This document shows positions 15,696 to 25,818 of a stretch of DNA of 64,000 nt, one piece after another. Numbering within the stretch: position 1 is the first letter of the stretch; every line of letters begins with the position of its first letter. The translations under genes were made by a program, and so were the position numbers. The DNA comes from CBDDCA01 sp965218205 (GTDB lineage Bacteria; Spirochaetota; Spirochaetia; WTKD01; G963693115), in the NCBI GenBank assembly GCA_965218205.1, contig OZ244590.1:310001-374000 (forward strand), in the 5' to 3' direction. The notes beneath the pieces were generated by a model, which was not told where the DNA came from, did not search any database, and was given only the letters and a program-made list of their open reading frames with translations.

Positions 15696-15745
15696 GGTGC
15701 GGATTCAAGGACTAAATGCGACAGAAAAGGCTTCAGCAGGGGGTC
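15696..15745 (+). repeat. Dispersed repeat, copy B
   Basis: GCGGATTCAAGGACTAAATG then CGACAGAAAAGGCTTC, starting at the outer end of IS30 copy 3. The CGACAGnAAAGGCTT part matches the copies at 21997 and 41911. The rest of 15746-15930 before the next gene is AT-rich and holds a probable promoter (TTGAAA near 15812 and a TATA-rich box near 15837). Confidence 0.6.
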
Positions 15746-15945
15746 AAATTTTTCTTTTTTTGTTGCTGTAATGCTTGAATAAAATTTTTTTAATTAATTA
15801 TTGAAAATTGTTTGAAATTGACTATAGTATTATTTGTATAGATTAATTATCTTTTTTGTAATTATACTCATACACTATTGTATATTTGAGAGTGAATCTT
15901 TCTTTTATACGATATACATTTTATTTATATATAAGGAGCTTTTAT

Positions 15946-18900
15946 ATGAAAACACAAAATTCATATTTTATGTTTTATTTTTTAGTTATGTTTACTACAT
16001 TGTTAGTATTTAGTTGTGCGGAAGATACTTCTTCTAGTAATGATGAAAACACTGTACAGCCTAGTGTTAATGTTGTCCCTTCTACACGATCGGAGTTAGA
16101 TAGCTTACTTGCTAGTAGGTTTAAGAATGCAAAAGGGAAAGTAAATCTTAATGATATAGATACAAGTAACATTACTGATATGAGTGATTTATTTAAGAAC
16201 TTTCCTAATTCTGATTATGATATATCAAACTGGAAGACAGAGAAAGTTACTGATATGTCAGGTATGTTTGAAGGAGCAACACAGTTTAATGGTGATATAT
16301 CAAAGTGGAATACTACTAAAGTTACTGACATGTCTTCTATGTTTAAGAGTGCAACAAAGTTTAATAGCGATATATCAAAATGGAATACTACTAAAGTTAC
16401 TGATATGTCTTCTATGTTTAAGAGTGCAACAAAGTTTAATAGCGATATATCAAAATGGAAGACAGAAAAAGTTACTGATATGACAAGTATGTTTGAAGGG
16501 GCGAGTGTATTTAATCAGGATATTTCTAAATGGAATGTAAAAAAAGTACAGTCGGTAGCGTTTAAGAATATGTTCAAAAATGCTAAAAAGTTCAATCAGT
16601 CTTTAGACGCATGGGATATATCTCTTAATTCTGTAAAGAAACTATTAGAAATGGAAAAAACAGCTAAAGAAACTATGTTTGATGGTTCTTGTTTAGATCT
16701 TACTGTTACTCAAGGGTGTGCTAATAAACAATCTTTGCCTTCTTGGTATACAAAAAAGGTAGAATTTGGAAATACTGTTATTACAAAGTCAGTAGGAGAG
16801 GCATTTAGTGTTCCTATTATAAAATATCCTTCGTATGCTACAGGAACATATAGAATTGATACTTCTAAGAGTACATTGCCTGCGGGAGTAAGTTTGAATA
16901 CTACTGATGGTATCTTTTTGGCTTCTCCTGGTGCTACAAAATCAATTACTTCAGGCACTTTGTCTATTGCTGTTATTTTTACAGGAACAGGCGATTTTGC
17001 ATTAGCAGGAGATGTAAATAAAGATAGACCTTTTACAGTATCATTGTCTATTGTTGATTCTACTTCTGCTCCTAAATCAAAATCAGGATTGTTGAAGTTG
17101 ATACGATCATTGGTAGATACTGATGGTGATGGCAATGCTGATGTAAACGATCCAGATTTAACTGGTATTGATACCAGTAATATTACGGATATGAGCGATC
17201 TTTTTTCAGATAGCCTTTTTAGTAATTTTAATGGTGATATTTCTACATGGGATGTAAGTAATGTCACTGATATGTCTGCTATGTTCTCAGGTGCTACAAA
17301 GTTTAATGGCACTCTATCAAATTGGAAAGTAGGAAAAGTTACTAATTTTAGTACTATGTTTGCAGGAGCAAGTAGTTTTAATCAAAATATATCTACGTGG
17401 GATGTGTCGAATGGGAGGTATATGCATTCTATGTTTTTGGACGCTACTGCATTTAATCAAGATATATCGACTTGGGCGGTAGATACAGTAGAGAATGTGT
17501 CACGTATGTTTCAAGGAGCAGTGGCATTTTCTGTAGACTTAGAAGGTTGGAAGGATCATTTTGGTAATAAGGCTATTGTTACTAGTAATATTTTTAAGGA
17601 TGCTGCTAAGATAACCAGTGCTAATCTACCCTCTTGGAAATATGATGTTTCCGTAGTGTATCAAAAAAGTAGCGATACTACTGTTGTTGATGGCCCTTTT
17701 GTGTTGAATAAACTTACAACAAAATCTGCTACATTTGTAGTAAAAAATGAAGCAGTAACAACATATAGTATGAGTGGTACCTATCAAATATCTCCTAACA
17801 TAACTACTGACACAGGCATGGCCTTTGATAGCTCTACAGGAGGAATAGCAGGTACTATTACTAAAGTGCTGTCTAAAAAGGAATATACGCTTACTTTCAC
17901 TGGTACTAAAACAGTAACTAAATCTTTTTATCTTACCATTATAAGTGGGTATACTCATACTCCTGATACTTCTGCAAAATTATTGTCTGCTGTACAAGAG
18001 CTTACAAAGACAAACGATGATGATAGTAGTAATGATGTGTTGGATGCTGACCTTAATAGTATTGATACCAGTGCTATTACTGATATGAGTGAATTGTTTA
18101 TTGCGGGACATAAATTGTCTGGGTTTAGTGGAGATATTTCAAATTGGAATACTTCAAGTGTTACTGATATGCATGACATGTTTAAGGGAAACACTGCGTT
18201 TACTGGTAATTTGTCATTATGGGATGTACGTAAAGTTACTGATACGTCCTCTCTGTTTGAGGGAGCTACTGCCTTTAATGCTGATATTTCTGATTGGGAA
18301 CTCAGTGCAGTAACCGATATGAGTGATATGTTTAAGGGAGCTACTACGTTTAATCAAGATTTAGAAGAATGGGATGATCATCTCGGCAGTAGTAGTGTCA
18401 CAAAAACTGATATGTTTAAGAACACAAAAGTAGTAACACTTCCTACATGGTATTTTAGTATTACTGCAAGTGCTAGTAGTATTACCCATACTATTTATAG
18501 CACCTTGCCTCACTCTCCTTCTAATTCTAAAGAGATAACCTTTACAAAATCACCTGATATAGCGGGTACCTTTAAGATAGCTCCTACTACTTTTGCTACT
18601 GATACAGGGTTACAGTTTGATCCTGCAACAGGCAAAATATCAGGAACTCCGAATAAAATTGTATCTAATAAGGCGTATACAGTGCAATTTTCAAGTACTT
18701 CTCCTGCTCATACCTATGCTGATAGTGAGAGAAGTAAAACAGTTACTATTACTATTGATTATAAACACAAGCCTGATACTAAGAATACGTTATTACAAAA
18801 TATAAGTGCAGAAATTACTGCACAAGGAAACACTGCTAATCTTAATATGATAGATACCAGTAGCATTACTGATATGAGAGATGTGTTTAAGGGTAATGCT

Positions 18901-21900
18901 ACTTTTAATGGGGATATTTCAAAATGGAATACCAGTAAGGTTACTACTATGCAAAGTATGTTTGAGAATGCAAGTAAGTTTAATGGGAGCATAAATGATT
19001 GGGATGTGAGTGCTGTTACTACTATGAGTAACATGTTTAGTGGAGCTTCTGCTTTTAATCAATCGTTGAGTAAATGGGATGTCTCTAAAGTGTCACGGTT
19101 TAATGCTATGTTTAAGGATGCAGTAGCATTTGATGGGGATATTACTACTTGGAAAATAGGTGAGAACTTAGGGAGTACTCCAGGATTTATTATTCTTATT
19201 ACTATGGAAGCTATGTTCAAAGGAGCAAGTGCATTTAATCAAAATATAGGGAGTTGGGACACAAGTGCAGTATCTATTATGAGCAGTATGTTTGAGGATG
19301 CAAGTAAGTTTCATCAAACTATTGGGAGTTGGGATACTGATGGTGTTACTCATATGGCAAAAATGTTTGATGGAGCTGCTGCATTTAATCAGAACATAGG
19401 GAGTTGGGATACAAGCAATGTTACTACTATGGCGTCTATGTTTGATGGAGCTACTGCGTTTAATCAAAACATAGGGAGTTGGAAAACAGGGAATGTTACT
19501 ACTATGGCTCGTATGTTTAAGGGAGCTACTGCATTTAATCAAAACATAGGGAGTTGGGACACAAGCAAGGTTACTACTATGGCGTCTATGTTTGTTGGAG
19601 CTACTGCGTTTAATCAGAATATTGGTAACTGGAAAACAGGAGAAGTAACTGCTATGAATGATATGTTCCGTGATGCCAGTAATTTTAATCAGAATATATC
19701 AAGCTGGAATATAGGTAAGATTGTTACTATGGCTAATATGTTTGAAAGAGCAAGTAGATTCAATCAAAATCTTGAGACTTGGAATGTGAAACAGAGTGTT
19801 CCAAAAACGGGTATATTTAAGGATTCTGCGGTAGCTACACTTCCTACGTGGTACTTTAGTATCAATACAAATAAAACTACTCTTACTTCTTATATGTATG
19901 TTCCTCTGGCTAATAATGAGAGAATAGTACTTACTAAAACACCTACTATAGCAGGAACATTTAGTATTAGTCCTAATATTACCACTAATACAGGGTTGTC
20001 TTTTGATACTGCTACGGGTACAATTTCAGGTACTGCTACTAAAGTGACTGCTCGTACTTCTTATACTATAACTTTTACGAGTAAAACTGCTGATGATAGT
20101 GTTATTCATGAGTATACTGATTCTGATAGAACAATTACAGTAGCAGTTACTACTGATTACAAGTACAAGCCTGATAATAAGAGCAAGTTATTACAAAATA
20201 TAAGTGCAGAAATTACTGCACAAGGAAATACTGCTAATCTTAATATGATAGATACCAGTAGAATTACTGATATGAGTGAGTTGTTTAAGGATAATGCTAC
20301 TTTTAACGGTGATATATCAAAGTGGAATACGAGTAATGTTACTACTATGAGTAGGTTATTTAGTGTAGCAAGAGGTTTTAATCAAGATATTGGAGATTGG
20401 GATACCAGTAATGTAACTGATATGAGTTATATGTTCTATAGAGCTAGCGTTTTTAATCAAGATATAGGTGATTTTGTTACCAGTAAAGTAACTGATATGA
20501 CTAATATGTTTGATGGAGCTTTAGTGTTTAATAAAGATATAGGAGATTGGGATACCAGCAAGGTTACTTCTATGCGTGCTATGTTTTTTAGTGCTCGTAA
20601 GTTTAATCAAGATATTGGTGATTGGGATACCAGTAAAGTTACTACTATGCACAGTCTGTTTCGTAATGCTAGTGCGTTTGATCAGAATCTTGAGAATTGG
20701 GTTCTTAGTCGTTCTACCGATACTACGAATATATTCAAAGATGCGAAAATGACAGTGCTTCCTTCGTGGTACTTTAGTATTACTCCTAATAGGACTCTTG
20801 TTTCGGTAGAAAAAAATAGTGCTATTACCGCTCTTACTTTTACTAAAAGCCCTACTATTACAGGTATATTTGCTATTAGTCCTTCTACATTTGCTACTGA
20901 TACAGGATTGACTTTTGACTCTGCAACAGGAAAAATATCAGGTACTCCTACAAAGACAGTGAATAAAGAGTATACAGTACAGTTTACAAGTAAGAAAAAT
21001 ATACATACCTATACTGATGATAAAAGATCACATACTGTTTTGGTAGTGGTTGTGGATGCGTATAAACATAGTCCTACTAATAAAAGTGAGTTGATAGCAG
21101 ATATAAAAATTGAGATTGATGCACAAGGAAATAGTGCAGATTTGAATGCTATTGATGTTTCACATTCTAGTATTACCGATATAAGTAGTATATTTGCTGC
21201 TCATAAAGATTTTAATGGTGATATTAGTGGATGGGATACGAGTAATGTCGAAAATATGTCGAATCTTTTTAAGGATCTTACAAAGTTTAATGGGAATATT
21301 TCTCATTGGGATGTAAGTAAGGTAACTGATATGAGTCATATGTTTAATGGTGCAAGTGAGTTTAATCAAGATATAGGAGATTGGAATACAAGTAAAGTAA
21401 CTGATATGGGATATATGTTTGCTAGTGCGAGTAAGTTTAATCAAGATATAAGTGATTGGAATACCAGTAAAGTAACTGATATGGGATATATGTTTGCTAA
21501 TGCGAGTAAGTTTAATCAAGATATAGGAGATTGGGATACGAGTAAAGTAACTGATATGGGGGTTATTTTTTATAAGGCGAGTGAGTTTAATCAAGATATA
21601 GGAGATTGGGATACGAGTAAAGTAACTGATATGGGATATATGTTTGCTAGTGCGAGTAAGTTTAATCAAGATATAAGTGATTGGGATACGAGTAAAGTAA
21701 CTGATATGGGATCTATGTTTTATGCTGCGAGTGTGTTTAATCAAGATATTGATAATTGGGGTAAAAATAGTGGGCTTGCTAGAGTAGGAAGTTTTTTAAC
21801 TATGTTTGAAAATGCAAGTGCATTTAATCAAACTTTACCGAGTTGGGAAACTTCTGTCAAATCTGCTGTTTCTACTGATATGTTTAAGAATGCAGGAGGA

Positions 21901-21918
21901 ACGCCTAGCTGGTATTAA
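15946..21918 (+). CDS. Giant BspA-type (DUF285) repeat surface lipoprotein
   Basis: 1990 residues from ATG 15946, which has an AAGGAG ribosome site 7 nt upstream; an in-frame start 20 codons earlier lacks one. The signal peptide ends in the lipobox VFSC, giving lipid-modified Cys24. The body alternates six blocks of about 25-residue BspA-like repeats (pattern FN-x-DI-x-x-W-[DN]-T-S-x-V-T-x-M-x-x-MF-x-x-A) with five Ig-like linkers of about 110 residues starting PSWY/PTWYFSI and ending in a GxxG(T)P motif; linkers lie near residues 265-378, 565-668, 833-938, 1301-1405 and 1608-1702. Calcium-loop-like DTDGDGNADVND and TNDDDSSNDVLD open blocks 2 and 3. The chain ends at a block boundary, TPSWY. 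Likely an exported adhesin or surface-exposed structural protein; BspA relatives bind fibronectin and fibrinogen. Confidence 0.9.
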   Translation: MKTQNSYFMFYFLVMFTTLLVFSCAEDTSSSNDENTVQPSVNVVPSTRSELDSLLASRFKNAKGKVNLNDIDTSNITDMSDLFKNFPNSDYDISNWKTEKVTDMSGMFEGATQFNGDISKWNTTKVTDMSSMFKSATKFNSDISKWNTTKVTDMSSMFKSATKFNSDISKWKTEKVTDMTSMFEGASVFNQDISKWNVKKVQSVAFKNMFKNAKKFNQSLDAWDISLNSVKKLLEMEKTAKETMFDGSCLDLTVTQGCANKQSLPSWYTKKVEFGNTVITKSVGEAFSVPIIKYPSYATGTYRIDTSKSTLPAGVSLNTTDGIFLASPGATKSITSGTLSIAVIFTGTGDFALAGDVNKDRPFTVSLSIVDSTSAPKSKSGLLKLIRSLVDTDGDGNADVNDPDLTGIDTSNITDMSDLFSDSLFSNFNGDISTWDVSNVTDMSAMFSGATKFNGTLSNWKVGKVTNFSTMFAGASSFNQNISTWDVSNGRYMHSMFLDATAFNQDISTWAVDTVENVSRMFQGAVAFSVDLEGWKDHFGNKAIVTSNIFKDAAKITSANLPSWKYDVSVVYQKSSDTTVVDGPFVLNKLTTKSATFVVKNEAVTTYSMSGTYQISPNITTDTGMAFDSSTGGIAGTITKVLSKKEYTLTFTGTKTVTKSFYLTIISGYTHTPDTSAKLLSAVQELTKTNDDDSSNDVLDADLNSIDTSAITDMSELFIAGHKLSGFSGDISNWNTSSVTDMHDMFKGNTAFTGNLSLWDVRKVTDTSSLFEGATAFNADISDWELSAVTDMSDMFKGATTFNQDLEEWDDHLGSSSVTKTDMFKNTKVVTLPTWYFSITASASSITHTIYSTLPHSPSNSKEITFTKSPDIAGTFKIAPTTFATDTGLQFDPATGKISGTPNKIVSNKAYTVQFSSTSPAHTYADSERSKTVTITIDYKHKPDTKNTLLQNISAEITAQGNTANLNMIDTSSITDMRDVFKGNATFNGDISKWNTSKVTTMQSMFENASKFNGSINDWDVSAVTTMSNMFSGASAFNQSLSKWDVSKVSRFNAMFKDAVAFDGDITTWKIGENLGSTPGFIILITMEAMFKGASAFNQNIGSWDTSAVSIMSSMFEDASKFHQTIGSWDTDGVTHMAKMFDGAAAFNQNIGSWDTSNVTTMASMFDGATAFNQNIGSWKTGNVTTMARMFKGATAFNQNIGSWDTSKVTTMASMFVGATAFNQNIGNWKTGEVTAMNDMFRDASNFNQNISSWNIGKIVTMANMFERASRFNQNLETWNVKQSVPKTGIFKDSAVATLPTWYFSINTNKTTLTSYMYVPLANNERIVLTKTPTIAGTFSISPNITTNTGLSFDTATGTISGTATKVTARTSYTITFTSKTADDSVIHEYTDSDRTITVAVTTDYKYKPDNKSKLLQNISAEITAQGNTANLNMIDTSRITDMSELFKDNATFNGDISKWNTSNVTTMSRLFSVARGFNQDIGDWDTSNVTDMSYMFYRASVFNQDIGDFVTSKVTDMTNMFDGALVFNKDIGDWDTSKVTSMRAMFFSARKFNQDIGDWDTSKVTTMHSLFRNASAFDQNLENWVLSRSTDTTNIFKDAKMTVLPSWYFSITPNRTLVSVEKNSAITALTFTKSPTITGIFAISPSTFATDTGLTFDSATGKISGTPTKTVNKEYTVQFTSKKNIHTYTDDKRSHTVLVVVVDAYKHSPTNKSELIADIKIEIDAQGNSADLNAIDVSHSSITDISSIFAAHKDFNGDISGWDTSNVENMSNLFKDLTKFNGNISHWDVSKVTDMSHMFNGASEFNQDIGDWNTSKVTDMGYMFASASKFNQDISDWNTSKVTDMGYMFANASKFNQDIGDWDTSKVTDMGVIFYKASEFNQDIGDWDTSKVTDMGYMFASASKFNQDISDWDTSKVTDMGSMFYAASVFNQDIDNWGKNSGLARVGSFLTMFENASAFNQTLPSWETSVKSAVSTDMFKNAGGTPSWY

Positions 21919-21940
21919 ATGTACTTTATTTCTAGCAATG

Positions 21941-21980
21941 AAAAGAGCAAAGATATTTTTTATATCTTTGCTCTTTTTTA
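21941..21980 (+). terminator. Rho-independent terminator of the BspA gene
   Basis: AAAAGAGCAAAGATA (21941-21955) pairs with TATCTTTGCTCTTTT (21963-21977) and runs into TTTTTT. A perfect 15-bp stem 23 nt after the stop codon. Confidence 0.9.
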
Positions 21981-21996
21981 TGTATGTTGTATATGT

Positions 21997-22057
21997 GGTT
22001 CAAGGGCTATTGCGACAGCAAAGGCTTTGGCAGAGGCTAGAAAATGCAGATATGTGA
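21997..22057 (+). repeat. Dispersed repeat, copy C
   Basis: GGTTCAAGGGCTATTGCGAC then AGCAAAGGCTTTGGCAGAGG and a tail AAAATGCAGATATGTGA; the tail matches 41911-41970, the start matches 13544 and 15696. In one frame it reads A-I-A-T-A-K-A-L-A-E-A-R-K-C-R-Y-V, possibly the end of a lost gene. The surrounding 21981-22121 has no gene. Confidence 0.55.
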
Positions 22058-22121
22058 TATATTGATACGGAATATGTTATTTTGATGATATCATATATAC
22101 GCATAGGAGATAGCATATGAA

Positions 22122-22217
22122 TACAATGTTGTATGGTCAGTAGCATATAGTCCTGACGGAAAATACCTTGCGAGTGGGAGTTGGGATGGAACGATAAAGA
22201 TATGGAATGCATGTTAA
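22122..22217 (+). pseudogene. WD40-repeat fragment
   Basis: 31 in-frame codons plus stop read VVWSVAYSPDGKYLASGS then WDGTIKIWNAC: one nearly perfect WD40 blade, with the 'SPDGKYLASGS..DGTIKIW' core. No start, no ribosome site and no further blades. It is a relic of a larger WD40 gene; two more scraps lie at 41214 and 41980. Confidence 0.75.
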
Positions 22218-22241
22218 TTGCAAAGTAATACTTATTTGCAA

Positions 22242-23819
22242 TTATAGGGTGTTATTGATAGGAGTGTTGATAGCAGTGGCTTTTTCTATACACGCATCAT
22301 CAAGTGTTGTTACTGATTGTGGATCTTGTACAAATTTTTCGAACAATGTTAATGAACACGCATTAGAAAATGTCAATGCATGATCTTCATCAGTAAAAAT
22401 AACATGCTGTGTATTACTCATAGTATCTGCAACTATGCTACCCCATCGTGGAGAGGTTTGCATATCTCGTCTTGCAGAGAACAATAAGGTAGGAATATCA
22501 GACATAACCGCTTTAAATTCTATGGCATCTGCTTGTGTAATTTGGAGTATATGTTTTATTTCGCCTACTTCTTCTTTTGATATAGGAGCACCACCTGAAA
22601 ATTCCTTAAATAGTTCAAGTACTATTGGATCTACATTTTTAATTTCTGGTATATTACTCTTAAACGGGGTATTGTATTCTTCGCTTGCAATAATTGATGC
22701 TGCCATGTATGTTCCAGTAGGTCTATGAGAAAATACTGCTCGTGATTTTTTGTCTATAATGTCAAAGTAAGGAGGATTGTCCTCAGTGTACATTTTTTCT
22801 TCTATTGTATACATGGCTTCATCAAAAGCATCTTCGTCTTGTTGTTCATACGCCTCTAATAGCATATGTGCAATAACAAAGCGATGGGGATCATACGCAT
22901 ACTTTGATAGCGTAGTGAGAACTGTGAGTGCTATGTCTTGGACATTATGCTGTAAAGCATCGGAGGCTACCTGTGTTATTCTTTGTTCTATATTGCCAAA
23001 ATAGTGGGGGAGCGTGTCTTTGTGTTCACGGAAGCTCTGTATAAGATAGCTTATATTGAATAAAGGTGCTTCAGATCCTTGATCAAATCCATTGACTTCA
23101 ATAGGAAATACTCCATCAAGCACCATGCCTGTAACTCGATGAGGAATGTCTCTTGCTCCAGTGAGAGCAACTCTTGTTCCATAAGAAATGCCATATAAGA
23201 TTACAGTATCAATAGCACGGTATGTAAGTATGCGATCTAAGTCTTGTATAAAGTTTGCAGTAGTGATGCCTCTATAGGATATATTGTTTTCTTGTAGTAT
23301 ACGTTGGCATTCTTTCATGGCAAGTAATACATTGCTATCATCATCAATGTCTCTGTCACAATAGTCAAGAGTACGTGGATCGTATGGTTCAGAGAGTCCT
23401 AGTCCTCGATAATCAAAACTGAGTATGTTATTGTGTTTTCTTAATGAGTCAAAGTTTGAGTTTTCAATAAAAAGTTCAAGTTCGCCAGATATAGCACCAC
23501 CAGGTCCGCCAACAAGTGGCACTATTGTTTTAGTAGTTACGCTTTGTGTTTCTGCAGGGAGAAAAAACCAAAAGATATAGTATGTATCTTTATGAGGCTG
23601 TGCATAATCTACAGGTACCTGTATAAATCCACAATCACCATTGAGTGTTACGATGACAGGAATATCGCAGACATAGGTACTTTTGTCATCTCTCTGAAAA
23701 ATAGAGGATACATATGCTTCTGTTTCAATATTTTGTTGTGATGAATTTGATGTACAAGAGAAGAAAACTATTGCTATTGCAATAGTGGAAAAAATAAATG
23801 CTTTTTTGATAATGACCAT
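22242..23819 (-). CDS. Alpha/beta-hydrolase lipoprotein, S33 tripeptidyl-aminopeptidase type
   Basis: 525 residues from ATG 23819. TATACT (minus strand, 23831-23826) lies 6 nt before this ATG, whereas the ATG two codons earlier directly follows the hexamer; a leaderless transcript is predicted. The lipobox VFFSC near residue 22 marks a lipoprotein. VGGPGGAISGE is the oxyanion loop, ILSFDYRGLGLS the strand before it, and ILYGISYGTRVAL carries the nucleophile serine. Near the C-terminus, SARRDMQTSPRWG gives the catalytic Asp and FTDEDHALTF the His. A helical cap lies between. The layout fits S33 proline-imino/tripeptidyl aminopeptidases with a TAP-like C-terminal domain. It probably trims peptides or esters in the periplasm or at the surface. 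Confidence 0.85.
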   Translation of the reverse strand: MVIIKKAFIFSTIAIAIVFFSCTSNSSQQNIETEAYVSSIFQRDDKSTYVCDIPVIVTLNGDCGFIQVPVDYAQPHKDTYYIFWFFLPAETQSVTTKTIVPLVGGPGGAISGELELFIENSNFDSLRKHNNILSFDYRGLGLSEPYDPRTLDYCDRDIDDDSNVLLAMKECQRILQENNISYRGITTANFIQDLDRILTYRAIDTVILYGISYGTRVALTGARDIPHRVTGMVLDGVFPIEVNGFDQGSEAPLFNISYLIQSFREHKDTLPHYFGNIEQRITQVASDALQHNVQDIALTVLTTLSKYAYDPHRFVIAHMLLEAYEQQDEDAFDEAMYTIEEKMYTEDNPPYFDIIDKKSRAVFSHRPTGTYMAASIIASEEYNTPFKSNIPEIKNVDPIVLELFKEFSGGAPISKEEVGEIKHILQITQADAIEFKAVMSDIPTLLFSARRDMQTSPRWGSIVADTMSNTQHVIFTDEDHALTFSNACSLTLFEKFVQDPQSVTTLDDACIEKATAINTPINNTL

Positions 23820-23868
23820 ATACATAGTATACTACCATTTACTATGAACATGTTGTGATGTTCCCTAT

Positions 23869-23895
23869 GGGATTATGTATAAAAGCGGACTAATT
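23869..23895 (+). repeat. Inverted repeat, left, flanking the mod gene
   Basis: GGGATTATGTATAAAAGCGG then ACTAATT. Its reverse complement recurs at 25819-25846 with one substitution and one extra A. The pair brackets the methyltransferase gene. Confidence 0.8.
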
Positions 23896-23987
23896 GAAAT
23901 TTTGCGATGAAAATAATACTATATAAAAAAGGCATTTTGTATAAACGAAAGTGATAATATGTATGTAAATAAAAGAGAGGATAAGCA

Positions 23988-25814
23988 ATGATAGATAAAA
24001 CACAAGCACAGCAGCATGGAATAAATACCATAGACAGCACACATACACAAAGTACGCACAAAAACGAAACAATAGAGAAGCTAAAAAAACTCATTCCAGA
24101 GATAGTAAGTTCTGATGGACAGCTAAACACAGAAGCACTGAAAGATGTGATAGATATTTCACACACTACTGCCAACAACAAAGGCTATGAGCTTACCTTT
24201 GCAGGCAAGGGCATTGCGAAAGCAAAAGCAAGCAGTGAGACGAAATATGAGTTACAAGTAGAATACAAGCAAAGCAAACAATTTGAGACTACAGGAAACG
24301 TGCTAATACGTGGTGATAATATAGAAGTATTGAAAATACTCAAACAAAACTACTTTGGGAAAATAAAAATGATCTATATTGATCCACCATATAATACTAA
24401 AAGTGAAAATTTTATCTATAATGATAATTTCAAAAAAAGTGAAGAGGAGTTGATTGAGAATTTTGGCTTAGATGAAAATACTACCAATTTTTTACACAAT
24501 GTATATGGAACAAAAAGCCATAGCGGATGGCTTGCCTTTATGTACCCACGCTTGAAACTTGCAAGAGAATTACTCACAGAGGATGGCGTTATTTTCATAA
24601 GTATTGATGATAACGAACAAGCAAACTTAAAAATTCTATGTGATGAAATTTTTGGTGAGGAGAATTTTGTAAGAAATGTAATATGGGAAAAAAAATATTC
24701 TCCAGCAAATGATAGTAAGGTTATCAGTGATACACATGATTTTGTTTTAGTGTATTCAAAAAATTTGAATACTTGGGAAATGGAGCTTTTAGATAGAACA
24801 GATGATATGAATAAAAGATATTCAAATTTAGATAATGATCCAAGAGGTGTTTGGAAAGCAGGAGGCTTATCTGCAAAGACTTATAGTAAAAAATATGATT
24901 ATGAAGTTATTACACCATCAGGAAATAAAGTTTATCCTCCAAGTGGTAGTTGCTGGCAAGTTAGTAAAGAAAGATTAAAAGAATTAATTGATGACAATAG
25001 AATTTATTGGGGTAAAGATTTAAATTCAAAGCCTCAAATAAAACAATTTTTATCAGAAGTAAAAAAAGGCTTAACCCCCAAAAGCATATGGTTTAAAGAT
25101 GAGGTTGGACATGGTCAAATATCAAGATCAGAACTTATAAAATTATTAAATAAATTTGCTTTTGATAACCCAAAACCTACTAAATTAATAAAAAGAATTT
25201 GTAAAATTGCTAATATAAACAAAAACGATCTCATCCTAGACTTCTTTGCAGGCTCTGGTACTACAGGTGATGCGGTAATGCAACTCAATGCTGACGATGG
25301 TGGCAATAGAAAATTTATCTTAGTGCAGTGGGATGAAGTCATAAGAGAAGATAGCGAAGCATATACATTTTGTACAGAAAATAACTTTGAGCCTGTCATT
25401 TCCAGCATTACTATAGAACGCTTACATCGTGCAGGAGAAAAAATAAAAGCAGACAAAAAAGCAGATACACTGGATATAGGCTATAGAGTGTTTTCTCTTA
25501 CCCCTAAACCACAGCTTATTGAAGATGAAAACAAAATATTCCAATTAGAACATGCCCGTACAAGCACGATGCATACACTTATAAATATGCTATGTGCTAC
25601 AGGCAAACCTCTGCACAGTACTATCGAAGAGAAAGAAAAAGACATCCTATACAGTGTCGATGATACGATATTTGTACTAGGTAATATAAGCACTAACATA
25701 GTAGAGGATATGAAAGATAAAATGATTTACATTGATGGATATAGTAACATATCTTTAGAGCAATGGCTAAACTTAAATATAGCAAATAGAGATAATATAA
25801 AGATAGTGTATTAA
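23988..25814 (+). CDS. Type III-like adenine DNA methyltransferase (Mod), solitary
   Basis: 608 residues. Class-beta N6-adenine methyltransferase order: VLIRGDNIEVLKIL, then catalytic motif IV DPPYNT near residue 132, a variable target-recognition region (about 200-390), and the AdoMet-binding motif I DFFAGSGTTGDAV near residue 418. TSHSGWLAFMYPRLKLARE and GVIFISIDDNE are also typical of Mod subunits. No Res helicase-nuclease follows, so this is an orphan methyltransferase or has lost its partner. The N-terminal 75 residues are Lys/Thr-rich and lack a known domain. GAGAGG lies before the ATG. The gene is bracketed by 27-28 bp inverted repeats, the right one starting 4 nt after its stop. Plus-strand composition is C/A-leaning at both ends, unlike neighbouring plus-strand genes. 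Confidence 0.88.
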   Translation: MIDKTQAQQHGINTIDSTHTQSTHKNETIEKLKKLIPEIVSSDGQLNTEALKDVIDISHTTANNKGYELTFAGKGIAKAKASSETKYELQVEYKQSKQFETTGNVLIRGDNIEVLKILKQNYFGKIKMIYIDPPYNTKSENFIYNDNFKKSEEELIENFGLDENTTNFLHNVYGTKSHSGWLAFMYPRLKLARELLTEDGVIFISIDDNEQANLKILCDEIFGEENFVRNVIWEKKYSPANDSKVISDTHDFVLVYSKNLNTWEMELLDRTDDMNKRYSNLDNDPRGVWKAGGLSAKTYSKKYDYEVITPSGNKVYPPSGSCWQVSKERLKELIDDNRIYWGKDLNSKPQIKQFLSEVKKGLTPKSIWFKDEVGHGQISRSELIKLLNKFAFDNPKPTKLIKRICKIANINKNDLILDFFAGSGTTGDAVMQLNADDGGNRKFILVQWDEVIREDSEAYTFCTENNFEPVISSITIERLHRAGEKIKADKKADTLDIGYRVFSLTPKPQLIEDENKIFQLEHARTSTMHTLINMLCATGKPLHSTIEEKEKDILYSVDDTIFVLGNISTNIVEDMKDKMIYIDGYSNISLEQWLNLNIANRDNIKIVY

Positions 25815-25818
25815 GTGT

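Noticed and set aside
21160..21744. Long open frame on the minus strand inside the BspA gene (also 16710-17312, 19168-19542)
   Set aside because: Produced by the 75-bp repeat periodicity of the plus-strand gene; no ribosome site or plausible protein.
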